DNA of 64,000 nucleotides, taken from Archivesica marissinica. Its lineage: Eukaryota > Mollusca > Bivalvia > Venerida > Vesicomyidae. The stretch spans positions 2,873,213-2,937,212 of the forward strand of contig CM026390.1 of NCBI GenBank assembly GCA_014843695.1. The letters are read 5' to 3'. Below the pieces are notes generated by a model, which saw nothing but the letters and a program-made list of their open reading frames with translations, was not told the origin of the DNA and did not search any database. Shown one piece after another: positions 36,828-50,856 of this stretch; the first letter of the stretch is position 1; each line of letters opens with the position of its first letter. The translations under genes and the position numbers were made by a program.

Positions 36828-39800
36828 ATTGTTGCTCTCTGTAGCAGATGTTACTCCCATCTACATCTCTCATTGTTGCTCTCTGTAGCAGATGTTACTC
36901 CCATCTACATCTCTCATTGTTGCTCTCTGTAGCAGATGTTACTCCCATCTACATATCTCATTGTTGCTCTCTGTAGCAGATGTTACTCCCATCTACATAT
37001 CTCATTGTTGCTCTCTGTAGCAGATGTTACTCCCATCTACATATCTCATTGTTGCTCTCTGTAGCAGATGTTACTCCCATCTACATCTCTCATTGTTGCT
37101 CTCTGTAGCAGATGTTACTCCCATCTACATCTCTCATTGTTGCTCCCATCTACATCTCTCATTGTTGCTCCCATCTACATCTCTCATTGTTGCTCTCTGT
37201 AGCAAATGTTACTCCCATCTACATCTATCATTGGTGCTCTCTGTAGCAGATGTTACTCCCATCTACATCTCTCATTGTTGCTCTCTGTAGCAGATGTTAC
37301 TCCCATCTACATCTCTCAGTGTTGCTCTGTGTAGCAGATGTTACTCCATCTACATCTATCATTGATGCTCTCTGTAGCAGATGTTACTCCCATCTACATC
37401 TATCATTGTTGCTCTCTGTAGCAGATGTTACTCCCATCTACATCTCTCATTGTTACTCCCATCTACATCTCTCATTGTTGCTCTGTGTAGCAGATGTTAC
37501 TCCCATCTACATCTATCATTGATGCTCTCTGTAGCAGATGTTACTCCCATCTACATCTCTCATTGTTACTCCCATCTACATATCTCATTGGTACTCTCTG
37601 TAGCAGATGTTACTCCCATCTACATCTATCATTGTTGCTCTCTGTAGCAGATGTTAATCCCATCTACATATCTCATTGGTGCTCTCTGTAGCAGATGTTA
37701 CTCCCATCTACATCTCTCATTGTTGCTCTCTGTAGCAGATGTTACACCCATCTACATATATCATTGTTGCTCTCTGTAGCAGATGTTAATCCCATCTACA
37801 TCTCTCATTGTTGCTCTCTGTAGCAGATGTTAATCCAATCTACATCTATCATTGTTGCTCCCATCTACATCTCTCATTGTTGCTCTCTGTAGCAGATGTT
37901 ACTCCCATCTACATCTCTCATTGGTACTCTCTGTAGCATATGTTACTCCCATCTACATCTATCATTGTTGCTCCCATCTACATCTCTCATTGGTGCTCTC
38001 TGTAGCAGATGTTACTCCCATCTACATCTATCATTGTTGCTCCCATCTACATATCTCATTGTTGCTCTCTGTAGCAGATGTTACTCCCATCTACATATCT
38101 CATTGGTGCTCTCTGTAGCAGATGTTACTCCCATCTACATCTATCATTGTTGCTCCCATCTACATCTATCATTGTTGCTCTCTGTAGCAGATGTTAATCC
38201 CATCTACATCTCTCATTGTTACTCCCATCTACATCTATCATTGTTGCTCTCTGTAGCAGATGTTACTCCCATCTACATCTGTCATTGTTGCTCTCTGCAG
38301 CAGATGTTAATCCCATCTACATCTCTCATTGTTACTCCCATCTACATCTCTCATTGGTGCTCTCTGTAGCAGATGTTACTCCCATCTACATTTATCATTG
38401 GTGCTCTCTGTAGCAGATGTTACTCCCATCTACATCTCTCATTGTTGCTCTCTGTAGCAGATGTTACTCCCATCTACATCTATCATTGTTGCTCCCATCT
38501 ACATCTCTCATTGGTGCTCTATGTAGCAGATGTTACTCCCATCTACATCTCTCATTGTTACTCCCATCTACATCTCTCATTGGTGCTCTCTGTAGCAGAT
38601 GTTACTCCCATCTACATCTATCATTGGTGCTCTCTGTAGCAGATGTTACTCCCATCTACATCTCTCATTGTTGCTCTCTGTAGCAGATGTTACTCCCATC
38701 TACATCTATCATTGTTGCTCTCTGTAGCAGATGTTAATCCCATCTACATCTCTCATTATTGCTCTCTGTAGCAGATGTTAATCCAATCTACATCTATCAT
38801 TGTTGCTCCCATCTACATCTCTCATTGTTGCTCTCTGTAGCAGATGTTAATCCCATCTACATCTCTCATTGGTACTCTCTGTAGCAAATGTTACTCCCAT
38901 CTACATCTATCATTGTTGCTCCCATCTACATTCTCATTGTTGCTCTCTGTAGCAGATGTTACTCCCATCTACATCTATCATTGTTGCTCTCTGTAGCAGA
39001 TGTTAATCCCATCTACATCTATCATTGTTGCTCTCTGTAGCAGATGTTACTCCCATCTACATCTATCATTGTTGCTCTCTGTAGCAGATGTTACTCCCAT
39101 CTACATCTATCATTGTTGCTCTCTGTAGCAGATGTTACTCCCATCTACATCTATCATTGTTGCTCTCTGTAGCAGATGTTACTCCCATCTACATCTATCA
39201 TTGGTGCTCTCTGTAGCAGATGTTAATCCCATCTACATCTCTCATTGTTGCTCCCATCTACATATATCATTGTTACTCCCATCTACATCTATCATTGGTG
39301 CTCCCATCTACATATATCATTGTTGCTCTCTGTAGCAGATGTTAATCCCATCTACATCTCTCATTGGTGCTCCCATCTACATATATCATTGTTGCTCTCT
39401 GTAGCAGATGTTACTCCCATCTACATCTATCATTGTTGCTCTCTGTAGCAGATGTTAATCCCATCTACATCTCTCATTGTTGCTCCCATCTACATCTCTC
39501 AGTGGTGCTCTCTGTATCAGATGTTACTCCTATCTACATCTCTCATTGTTGCTCCCATCTACATCTCTCATTGTTGCTCTCTGTAGCAGATGTTAATCCC
39601 ATCTACATCTCTCATTGTTGCTCTGTAGCAGATGTTACTCCCATCTACATCTATCATTGTTGCTCTCTGTAGCAGATGTTGCTCCCATCTACATCTCTCA
39701 TTGTTGCTCTCTGTAGCAGATGTTACTCCCATCTACATATCTCATTGTTGCTCTCTGTAGCAGATGTTACTCCCATCTACATATCTCATTGTTGCTCTCT

Positions 39801-42800
39801 GTAGCAGATGTTACTCCCATCTACATATCTCATTGTTGCTCTCTGTAGCAGATGTTACTCCCATCTACATCTCTCATTGTTGCTCTCTGTAGCAGATGTT
39901 ACTCCCATCTACATCTCTCATTGTTGCTCCCATCTACATCTCTCATTGTTGCTCCCATCTACATCTCTCATTGTTGCTCTCTGTAGCAAATGTTACTCCC
40001 ATCTACATCTATCATTGGTGCTCTCTGTAGCAGATGTTACTCCCATCTACATCTCTCATTGTTGCTCTCTGTAGCAGATGTTACTCCCATCTACATCTCT
40101 CAGTGTTGCTCTGTGTAGCAGATGTTACTCCCATCTACATCTATCATTGATGCTCTCTGTAGCAGATGTTACTCCCATCTACATCTCTCATTGTTACTCC
40201 CATCTACATCTCTCATTGTTGCTCCCATCTACATCTCTCATTGTTAATCCCATCTACATCTCTCATTGTTGCTCTGTGTAGCAGATGTTACTCCCATCTA
40301 CATCTATCATTGATGCTCTCTGTAGCAGATGTTACTCCCATCTACATCTCTCATTGTTACTCCCATCTACATATCTCATTGGTACTCTCTGTAGCAGATG
40401 TTACTCCCATCTACATCTATCATTGTTGCTCTCTGTAGCAGATGTTAATCCCATCTACATATCTCATTGGTGCTCTCTGTAGCAGATGTTACTCCCATCT
40501 ACATCTCTCATTGTTGCTCTCTGTAGCAGATGTTACACCCATCTACATATATCATTGTTGCTCTCTGTAGCAGATGTTAATCCCATCTACATCTCTCATT
40601 GTTGCTCTCTGTAGCAGATGTTAATCCAATCTACATCTATCATTGTTGCTCCCATCTACATCTCTCATTGTTGCTCTCTGTAGCAGATGTTACTCCCATC
40701 TACATCTCTCATTGGTACTCTCTGTAGCATATGTTACTCCCATCTACATCTATCATTGTTGCTCCCATCTACATCTCTCATTGGTGCTCTCTGTAGCAGA
40801 TGTTACTCCCATCTACATCTATCATTGTTGCTCCCATCTACATCTCTCATTGTTGCTCTCTGTAGCAGATGTTACTCCCATCTACATATCTCATTGGTGC
40901 TCTCTGTAGCAGATGTTACTCCCATCTACATCTATCATTGTTGCTCCCATCTACATCTATCATTGTTGCTCTCTGTAGCAGATGTTAATCCCATCTACAT
41001 CTCTCATTGTTACTCCCATCTACATCTATCATTGTTGCTCTCTGTAGCAGATGTTACTCCCATCTACATCTGTCATTGTTGCTCTCTGCAGCAGATGTTA
41101 ATCCCATCTACATCTCTCATTGTTACTCCCATCTACATCTCTCATTGGTGCTCTCTGTAGCAGATGTTACTCCCATCTACATTTATCATTGGTGCTCTCT
41201 GTAGCAGATGTTACTCCCATCTACATCTCTCATTGTTGCTCTCTGTAGCAGATGTTACTCCCATCTACATCTATCATTGTTGCTCCCATCTACATCTCTC
41301 ATTGGTGCTCTCTGTAGCAGATGTTACTCCCATCTACATCTCTCATTGTTACTCCCATCTACATCTCTCATTGGTGCTCTCTGTAGCAGATGTTACTCCC
41401 ATCTACATCTATCATTGGTGCTCTCTGTAGCAGATGTTACTCCCATCTACATCTCTCATTGTTGCTCTCTGTAGCAGATGTTACTCCCATCTACATCTAT
41501 CATTGTTGCTCTCTGTAGCAGATGTTAATCCCATCTACATCTCTCATTATTGCTCTCTGTAGCAGATGTTAATCCAATCTACATCTATCATTGTTGCTCC
41601 CATCTACATCTCTCATTGTTGCTCTCTGTAGCAGATGTTAATCCCATCTACATCTCTCATTGGTACTCTCTGTAGCAAATGTTACTCCCATCTACATCTA
41701 TCATTGTTGCTCTCTGTAGCAGATGTTAATCCCATCTACATCTCTCATTGGTACTCTCTGTAGCAAATGTTACTCCCATCTACATCTATCATTGTTGCTC
41801 TCTGTAGCAGATGTTAATCCCATCTACATCTATCATTGTTGCTCTCTGTAGCAGATGTTACTCCCATCTACATCTATCATTGTTGCTCTCTGTAGCAGAT
41901 GTTACTCCCATCTACATCTATCATTGTTGCTCTCTGTAGCAGATGTTACTCCCATCTACATCTATCATTGGTGCTCTCTGTAGCAGATGTTAATCCCATC
42001 TACATCTCTCATTGGTGCTCCCATCTACATATATCATTGTTGCTCTCTGTAGCAGATGTTACTCCCATCTACATCTATCATTGGTGCTCCCATCTACATA
42101 TATCATTGTTGCTCTCTGTAGCAGATGTTAATCCCATCTACATCTCTCATTGGTGCTCCCATCTACATATATCATTGTTGCTCTCTGTAGCAGATGTTAC
42201 TCCCATCTACATCTATCATTGTTGCTCTCTGTAGCAGATGTTAATCCCATCTACATCTCTCATTGTTGCTCCCATCTACATCTCTCAGTGGTGCTCTCTG
42301 TATCAGATGTTACTCCTATCTACATCTCTCATTGTTGCTCCCATCTACATCTCTCATTGTTGCTCTCTGTAGCAGATGTTAATCCCATCTACATCTCTCA
42401 TTGTTGCTCTGTAGCAGATGTTACTCCCATCTACATCTATCATTGTTGCTCTCTGTAGCAGATGTTGCTCCCATCTACATCTCTCAGTGGTGCTCTCTGT
42501 AGCAGATGTTACTCCTATCTACATATCTCATTGTTGCTCCCATCTACATATCTCATTGTTGCTCTCTGTAGCAGATGTTAATCCCATCTACATATCTCAT
42601 TGGTGCTCTCTGTAGCAGATGTTAATCCCATCTACATATCTCATTGTTGCTCTCTGTAGCAGATGTTAATCCCATCTACATCTCTCATTGTTACTCCCAT
42701 CTACATCTATCATTGTTGCTCTCTGTAGCAGATGTTACTCCCATCTACATCTCTCATTGTTACTCCCATCTACATCTCTCATTGTTGCTCCCATCTACAT

Positions 42801-45800
42801 ATCTCATTGTTAATCCCATCTACATCTCTCATTGGTGCTCTCTGTAGCAGATGTTACTCCCATCTACATCTCTCATTGTTACTCCCATCTACATATCTCA
42901 TTGGTGCTCTCTGTAGCAGATGTTACTCCCATCTACATATATTATTGTTACTCTCTGTAGCAGATGTTACTCCCATCTACATCTATCATTGTTAATCCCA
43001 TCTACATATCTCATTGTTGCTCTCTGTAGCAGATGTTAATCCCATCTACATATCTCATTGTTGCTCTCTGTAGCAGATGTTAATCCCATCTACATCTATC
43101 ATTGTTGCTCTCTGTAGCAGATGTTACTCCCATCTACATCTCTCATTGTTACTCCCATCTACATCTATCATTGTTGCTCCCATCTACATCTCTCATTGTT
43201 AATCCCATCTACATCTCTCATTGGTGCTCTCTGTAGCAGATGTTACTCCCATCTACATCTCTCATTGTTACTCCCATCTACATATCTCATTGGTGCTCTC
43301 TGTAGCAGATGTTACTCCCATCTACATCTATCATTGTTGCTCTCTGTAGCAGATGTTAATCCCATCTACATATCTCATTGGTGCTCTCTGTAGCAGATGT
43401 TACTCCCATCTACATCTCTCATTGTTAATCCCATCTACATATCTCATTGTTGCTCTCTGTAGCAGATGTTAATCCCATCTACATATCTCATTGTTGCTCT
43501 CTGTAGCAGATGTTACTCCCATCTACATCTCTCATTGTTACTCCCATCTACATCTATCATTGTTGCTCTCTGTAGCAGATGTTGCTCCCATCTACATCTC
43601 TCATTGTTGCTCTCTGTAGCAGATGTTACTCCCATCTACATCTATCATTGTTTCTCTCTGTAGCAGATGTTACTCCCATCTACATCTCTCATTGTTGCTC
43701 TCTGTAGCAGATGTTAATCCCATCTACACTCATCATTGTTACTCCCATCTACATCTATCATTGTTGCTCTCTGTAGCAGATGTTACTCCCATCTACATCT
43801 CTCATTGTTGCTCTCTGTAGCAGATGTTACTCCCATCTACATATATTATTGTTACTCTCTGTAGCAGATGTTACTCCCATCTACATCTATCATTGTTAAT
43901 CCCATCTACATATCTCATTGTTGCTCTCTGTAGCAGATGTTAATCCCATCTACATATCTCATTGTTGCTCTCTGTAGCAGATGTTAATCCCATCTACATC
44001 TATCATTGTTGCTCTCTGTAGCAGATGTTACTCCCATCTACATCTCTCATTGTTACTCCCATCTACATCTATCATTGTTGCTCTCTGTAGCAGATGTTGC
44101 TTCCATCTACATCTCTCATTGTTGCTCTCTGTAGCAGATGTTACTCCCATCTACATCTATCATTGTTGCTCTCTGTAGCAGATGTTACTCCCATCTACAT
44201 CTCTCATTGTTGCTCTCTGTAGCATATGTTACTCCCATCTACATCTCTCATTGTTGCTCTGTGTAGCAGATGTTACTCCCATCTACATCTATCATTGATG
44301 CTCTCTGTAGCAGATGTTACTCCCATCTACATCTATCATTGATGCTCTCTGTAGCAGATGTTACTCCCATCTACATATATCATTGGTGCTCCTGTAGCAG
44401 ATGTTAATCACATCTACATATCTCATTGTTGCTCCCATCTACATCTATCATTGTTGCTCTCTGTAGCAGATGTTACTCCCATCTACATCTATCATTGTTG
44501 CTCTGTGTAGCAGATGTTACTCCCATCTACATCTCTCATTGGTGCTCTCTGTAGCAGATGTTAATCCCATCTACATCTCTCATTGTTGCTCTCTGTAGCA
44601 GATGTTACTCCCATCTACATCTCTCATTGGTGCTCTCTGTAGCAGATGTTAATCCCATCTACATCTCTCATTGTTGCTCTCTGTAGCAGATGTTACTCCC
44701 ATCTACATCTATCATTGTTGCTCCCATCTACATCTATCATTGTTGCTCTCTGTAGCAGATGTTAATCCCATCTACATCTATCATTGTTGCTCCCATCTAC
44801 ATCTATCATTGTTGCTCTCTGTAGCAGCTGTTAATCCCATCTACATCTATCATTGTTGCTCCCATCTACATCTATCATTGTTGCTCTCTGTAGCAGATGT
44901 TAATCCCATCTACATCTATCATTGTTGCTCTCTGTAGTAGCTGTTAATCCCATCTACATCTATCATTGTTGCTCCCATCTACATCTATCATTGTTGCTCT
45001 CTGTAGCAGATGTTAATCCCATCTACATCTATCATTGTTACTCCCATCTACATCTCTCATTGTTGCTCTCTGTAGCAGATGTTACTCCCATCTACATCTC
45101 TCATTGGTGCTCTCTGTAGCAGATGTTAATCCCATCTACATCTCTCATTGTTGCTCTCTGTAGCAGATGTTACTCCCATCTACATCTATCATTGTTGCTC
45201 CCATCTACATCTATCATTGTTGCTCTCTGTAGCAGATGTTACTCCCATCTACATCTATCATTGTTGCTCTCTGTAGCAGATGTTAATCCCATCTACATCT
45301 ATCATTGTTGCTCTCTGTAGCAGATGTTACTCCCATCTACATCTATCATTGTTGCTCTCTGTAGCAGATGTTACTCCCATCTACATCTATCATTGTTGCT
45401 CTCTGTAGCAGATGTTACTCCCATCTACATCTATCATTGTTGCTCTCTGTAGCAGATGTTACTCCCATCTACATCTATCATTGGTGCTCTCTGTAGCAGA
45501 TGTTACTCCCATCTACATCTCTCATTGTTGCTCTCTGTAGCAGATGTTACTCCCATCTACATATATCATTGTTGCTCCCATCTACATCTAACATTGTTGC
45601 TCTCTGTAGCAGATGTTAATCCCATCTACATCTCTCATTGGTGCTCTCTGTAGCAGATGTTACTCCCATCTACATCTATCATTGGTGCTCTCTGTAGCAA
45701 ATGTTACTCCCATCTACATCTATCATTGTTGCTCCCATCTACATCTATCATTGTTGCTCTCTGTAGCAGATGTTAATCCCATATACATCTATCATTGGTG

Positions 45801-47597
45801 CTCCCATCTACATCTATCATTGTTGCTCTCTGTAGCAAATGTTACTCCCATCTACATATATCATTGTTGCTCCCATCTACATCTATCATTGTTGCTCTCT
45901 GTAGCAGATGTTACTCCCATCTACATCTATCATTGTTGCTCTCTGTAGCAGATGTTACTCCCATCTACATCTATCATTGTTGCTCTCTGTAGCAGATGTT
46001 ACTCCCATCTACATCTATCATTGTTGCTCTCTGTAGCAGATGTTACTCCCATCTACATCTATCATTGTTGCTCTCTGTAGCAGATGTTAATCCCATCTAC
46101 ATCTATCATTGTTGCTCTCTGTAGCAGATGTTACTCCCATCTACATCTATCATTGTTGCTCCCATCTACATCTCGCATTGTTGCTCTCTGTAGCAGATGT
46201 TAATCTCATCTACATCTCTCATTGGTGCTCTCTGTAGCAGATGTTAATCCCATCTACATCTATCATTGTTGCTCTCTGTAGCAGATGTTACTCCCATCTA
46301 CATCTATCATTGTTGCTCCCATCTACATATATCATTGTTGCTCTCTGTAGCAGATGTTACTCCCATCTACATCTCTCATTGTTACTCCCATCTACATCTA
46401 TCATTGTTGCTCTCTGTAGCAGATGTTACTCCCATCTACATCTCTCATTGTTACTCCCATCTACATCTATCATTGTTGCTCCCATCTACATCTATCATTG
46501 TTGCTCTCTGTAGCAGATGTTACTCCCATCTACATCTATCATTGTTGCTCTCTGTAGCAGATGTTAATCCCATCTACATCTATCATTGGTGCTCTCTGTA
46601 GCAAATGTTACTCCCATCTACATCTATCATTGTTGCTCCCATCTACATCTATCATTGTTGCTCTCTGTAGCAGATGTTAATCCCATATACATCTATCATT
46701 GGTGCTCCCATCTACATCTATCATTGTTGCTCTCTGTAGCAAATGTTACTCCCATCTACATATATCATTGTTGCTCCCATCTACATCTATCATTGTTGCT
46801 CTCTGTAGCAGATGTTACTCCCATCTACATCTATCATTGTTGCTCTCTGTAGCAGATGTTACTCCCATCTACATCTATCATTGTTGCTCTCTGTAGCAGA
46901 TGTTAATCCCATCTACATCTCTCATTGTTGCTCTCTGTAGCAGATGTTACTCCCATCTACATCTATCATTGTTGCTCTCTGTAGCAGATGTTAATCCCAT
47001 CTACATCTCTCATTGGTGCTCCCATCTACATCTATCATTGTTGCTCTCTGTAGCAGATGTTAATCCCATCTACATATATCATTGGTGCTCTCTGTAGCAA
47101 ATGTTACTCCCATCTACATCTATCATTGGTGCTTCCATCTACATCTATCATTGTTCCTCTCTGTAGCAAATGTTACTCCCATCTACATCTATCATTGTTG
47201 CTCCCATCTACATCTATCATTGTTGCTCTCTGTAGCAAATGTTACTCCCATCTACATCTATCATTGTTGCTCCCATCTACATCTATCATTGTTGCTCTCT
47301 GTAGCAGATGTTACTCCCATCTACATCTCTCATTGTTGCTCTCTGTAGCAGATGTTACTCCCATCTACATCTATCATTGTTGCTCCCATCTACATCTCGC
47401 ATTGTTGCTCTCTGTAGCAGATGTTACTCCCATCTACATCTCTCATTGTTGCTCTCTGTAGCAGATGTTACTCCCATCTACATCTATCATTGTTGCTCCC
47501 ATCTACATCTATCATTGTTGCTCTCTGTAGCAGATGTTACTCCCATCTACATCTCTCATTGTTGCTCTCTGTAGCAGATGTTAATCCCATCTACATA
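36828..47597 (+). repeat. 44-bp minisatellite with higher-order structure (10.8 kb)
   Basis: The long unit contains CTCTCTGTAGCAGATGTTAC, TCCCATCTACATCTCTC and ATTGTTG. A deleted 25-bp form keeps only GCTCCCATCTACATCTCTC plus ATTGTT. Diagnostic variants recur 2791 bp apart: TTACACCC at about 37741 and 40532, GCATATGTTAC at about 37936 and 40727, and CTCTGCAGCAG at about 38295 and 41086. A ~2.8-kb block at about 36.9-39.7 kb is therefore duplicated at about 39.7-42.5 kb. A second block at about 45.7-46.0 kb recurs 904 bp later. The many short reading frames are shadows of the repeat. Confidence 0.97.
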
Positions 47598-47714
47598 GTT
47601 GTTAGCAAATGTGTTGCTGCTGTTTTACCTGTTAACCGTTCATCATCTTTATCATTCAGTTCTTGCGCCAGTCTCAACAACTTGGAGCCATCTCTCTCAA
47701 TGTTGAGATAAGCA
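47598..47714. other. Short unique spacer
   Basis: About 117 bp of unique sequence between the 44-bp and the 45/46-bp arrays. No gene seen. Confidence 0.7.
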
Positions 47715-48566
47715 AAACACAACAATTCCAAACTTGTGTTTAACGCATGCATTTTACCAAAACACAACAATTCCAAACTTGTGTTTAACGCATGCATTTT
47801 ACCAAAACACAACAATTCCAAACTTGTGTTTAACGCATGCATTTTACCAAAACACAACAATTCCAAACTTGTGTTTAACGCATGGAAGTTTACTAAGACA
47901 CAACAATTCCAAACTTGTGTTTAATGCATGCATTTTACCAAAACACAACAATTCCAAACTTGTGTTTAACGCATGGAAGTTTACTAAGACACAACAATTC
48001 CAAACTTGTGTTTAACGCATGCATTTTACCAAAACACAATTCCAAACTTGTGTTTAACGCATGGAAGTTTACTAAGACACAACAATTCCAAACTTGTGTT
48101 TAACGCATGGAAGTTTACTAAGACACAACAATTCCAAACTTGTGTTTAACGCATGGAAGTTTACTAAGACACAACAATTCCAAACTTGTGTTTAACGCAT
48201 GGAAGTTTACTAAGACACAACAATTCCAAACTTGTGTTTAACGCATGGAAGTTTACTAAGACACAACAATTCCAAACTTGTGTTTAACGCATGGAAGTTT
48301 ACTAAGACACAACAATTCCAAACTTGTGTTTAACGCATGGAAGTTTACTAAGACACAACAATTCCAAACTTGTGTTTAACGCATGGAAGTTTACTAAGAC
48401 ACAACAATTCCAAACTTGTGTTTAACGCATGGAAGTTTACTAAGACACAACAATTCCAAACTTGTGTTTAACGCATGGAAGTTTACTAAAACACAACAAT
48501 TCCAAACTTGTGTTTAACGCATGGAAGTTTACTAAAACACAACAATTCCAAACTTGTGTTTAGCGC
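47715..48566 (+). repeat. 45/46-bp two-variant minisatellite (about 19 copies)
   Basis: All units share CAACAATTCCAAACTTGTG and TTTAACGCATG. Variant A continues CATTTTACCAAAACA and variant B continues GAAGTTTACTAAGACA. Variant A dominates the left end, A and B alternate in the middle, and B fills the right. One A unit lacks a CAA. Confidence 0.95.
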
Positions 48567-48696
48567 ATTTTGATGAAAACTTGGTCCCTTTCGATAATCT
48601 CCCATTTCTGTTAGAAATCTAGGTCAGTAGGTCAAAGTGAATAAAGACCTTGTTGCAACTCTATTTTCCACCAAATGTTGTCTCTGCACCTTTTGT

Positions 48697-48953
48697 ACTC
48701 AAGGGAGGTGTGCACAACTAAATGAATTTGGTGTAAATGTATGAAATATCAAGGGAGGTGTGCACAACTAAATGAATTTGGTGTAAATGTATGAAATATC
48801 AAGGGAGGTGTGCACAACTAAATGTATGAAATATCAAGGGAGGTGTGCACAACTAAATGTATGAAATATCAAGGGAGGTGTGCACAACTAAATGTATGAA
48901 ATATCAAGGGAGGTGTGCACAACTAAATGAATTTGGTGTAAATATATGAAATA
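48697..48953 (+). repeat. 50/35-bp minisatellite (about 6 copies)
   Basis: Units share TCAAGGGAGGTGTGCACAAC and TAAATGTATGAAATA. Long units contain an extra AATTTGGTGTAAATG step that short units lack. Confidence 0.94.
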
Positions 48954-49053
48954 TCAAAGAATATAAAACATTAGAACATTAAAACATTAGAATGCAACAA
49001 CAAAGTTGATTACGATCAATAGAAATAAAGTCTACTTCATCATCAATAAATAT

Positions 49054-49262
49054 GACCGCCTCCGTGGTTGAGTGGTCAAGGTCACTGACTTGTATACCAC
49101 TGTTACCTATCATCACTGATTGTCCTGGGTTCGAGCCCGGCTCGGACTGTGTCTCATTTATATGAAAAAGTTGACAATTTCTTACAGAGGTTTGTGCACG
49201 CTCAAATGGGCAATCGGTAGCGATGTTAAATAAACTTAAATCGGTAGCGATGTTAAATAAAC
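49054..49262 (+). mobile_element. tRNA-derived SINE-like element with intact B box
   Basis: The head CGCCTCCGTGGTTGAGTGG contains an A-box-like TGGTTGAGTGG. The B box and T stem CTGGGTTCGAGCCCGG are intact and pair well. The long stretch between them exceeds a standard tRNA, as in class II tRNA-derived heads. The tail GCGATGTTAAATAAAC is present twice in tandem (27-bp unit), a common SINE tail slippage. Confidence 0.75.
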
Positions 49263-49333
49263 TTAAATCTATTTTTTTTAAATCAATAAATACAGAATAA
49301 GGATAATATGTGATTTCATTCTTATTTCTGATC

Positions 49334-50720
49334 ACAAATAAATTATATTTGTTTTTACCTCAATTATGCTGTAATAATACACATTTCTTATACTGATCGC
49401 TATATTTGTACACATTTCTTATACTGATCGCTATATTTGTACACATTTCTTATTTCTGATCACAAATAAATTATATTTGTTCTTACCTCAATTATGCTGT
49501 AATAATACACATTTCTTATACTGATCGCTATATTTGTTCTTACCTCAATTATGCTGTAATAATACACATTTCTTATACTGATCGTTATATTTGTACACAT
49601 TTCTTATACTGATCGCTATATTTGTACACATTTCTTATACTGATCGCTATATTTGTTCTTACCTCAATTATGCTGTAATAATACACATTTCTTATACTGA
49701 TCGCTATATTTGTACACATTTCTTATACTGATCGCTATATTTGTTCTTACCCCAATTATGCTGTAATAATACACATTTCTTATACTGATCGCTATATTTG
49801 TACACATTTCTTATACTGATCGCTATATTTGTACACATTTCTTATTTCTGATCACAAATAAATTATATTTGTTCTTACCTCAATTATGCTGTAATAATAC
49901 ACATTTCTTATACTGATCGCTATATTTGTACACATTTCTTATTTCTGATCACAAATAAATTATATTTGTTCTTACCTCAATTATGCTGTAATAATACACA
50001 TTTCTTATACTGATCGCTATATTTGTACACATTTCTTATACTGATCACTATATTTGTACACATTTCTTATACTGATCGCTATATTTGTTCTTACCTCAAT
50101 TATGCTGTAATAATACACATTTCTTATTTTGTTTTTTTTGTTTTTTTTGTGTTTTTCTTATACTGATCGCTATATTTGTACACATTTCTTATTTTACTGA
50201 TCACTATATTTGTACACATTTCTTATACTGATCGCTATATTTGTTCTTACCTCAATTATGCTGTAATAATACACATTTCTTATACTGATCGTTATATTTG
50301 TACACATTTCTTATACTGATCGCTATATTTGTACACATTTCTTATACTGATCGCTATATTTGTTCTTACCTCAATTATGCTGTAATAATACACATTTCTT
50401 ATACTGATCGCTATATTTGTACACATTTCTTATACTGATCGCTATATTTGTTCTTACCCCAATTATGCTGTAATAATACACATTTCTTATACTGATCGTT
50501 ATATTTGTACACATTTCTTATACTGATAGCTATATTTGTACACATTTCTTATACTGATCGCTATATTTGTACACATTTCTTATACTTATCACTACGGTAT
50601 ATTTGTACACATTTCTTATACTGATCGCTATATTTGTACACATTTCTTATACTTATCACTACGGTATATTTGTACACATTTCTTATACTGATCGCTATAT
50701 TTGTAAATTATGCTGTAATA
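49334..50720 (+). repeat. Composite 31-bp / 26-bp tandem array
   Basis: Two modules are interspersed. Module one is TACACATTTCTTATACTG plus ATCGCTATATTTG (31 bp). Module two is TTCTTACCTCAATTATGCTG plus TAATAA (26 bp). They occur in combinations such as 1-1-2, repeated with local block duplications. A third module with TTCTGATCACAAATAAATT recurs about four times. One unit carries a T-rich expansion near 50127-50150. Confidence 0.93.
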
Positions 50721-50856
50721 ATATACATGAAAACAATATACAGAGGATAAGTGAGGGCTTCAATGGCAGATTTTGGATAAGGTGACAAATTCCAGTGATT
50801 TACATAAAAAATAAATAACCATAGTTGAAACTTTCTCTAAGAAGATGTTGAAGATG
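50721..50856. other. Short unique spacer
   Basis: About 135 bp of AT-rich unique intron sequence between arrays. Confidence 0.7.

Noticed and set aside
49054..49146. Functional tRNA gene
   Set aside because: The B box is good, but the region between the boxes is too long and a SINE-type tail follows.
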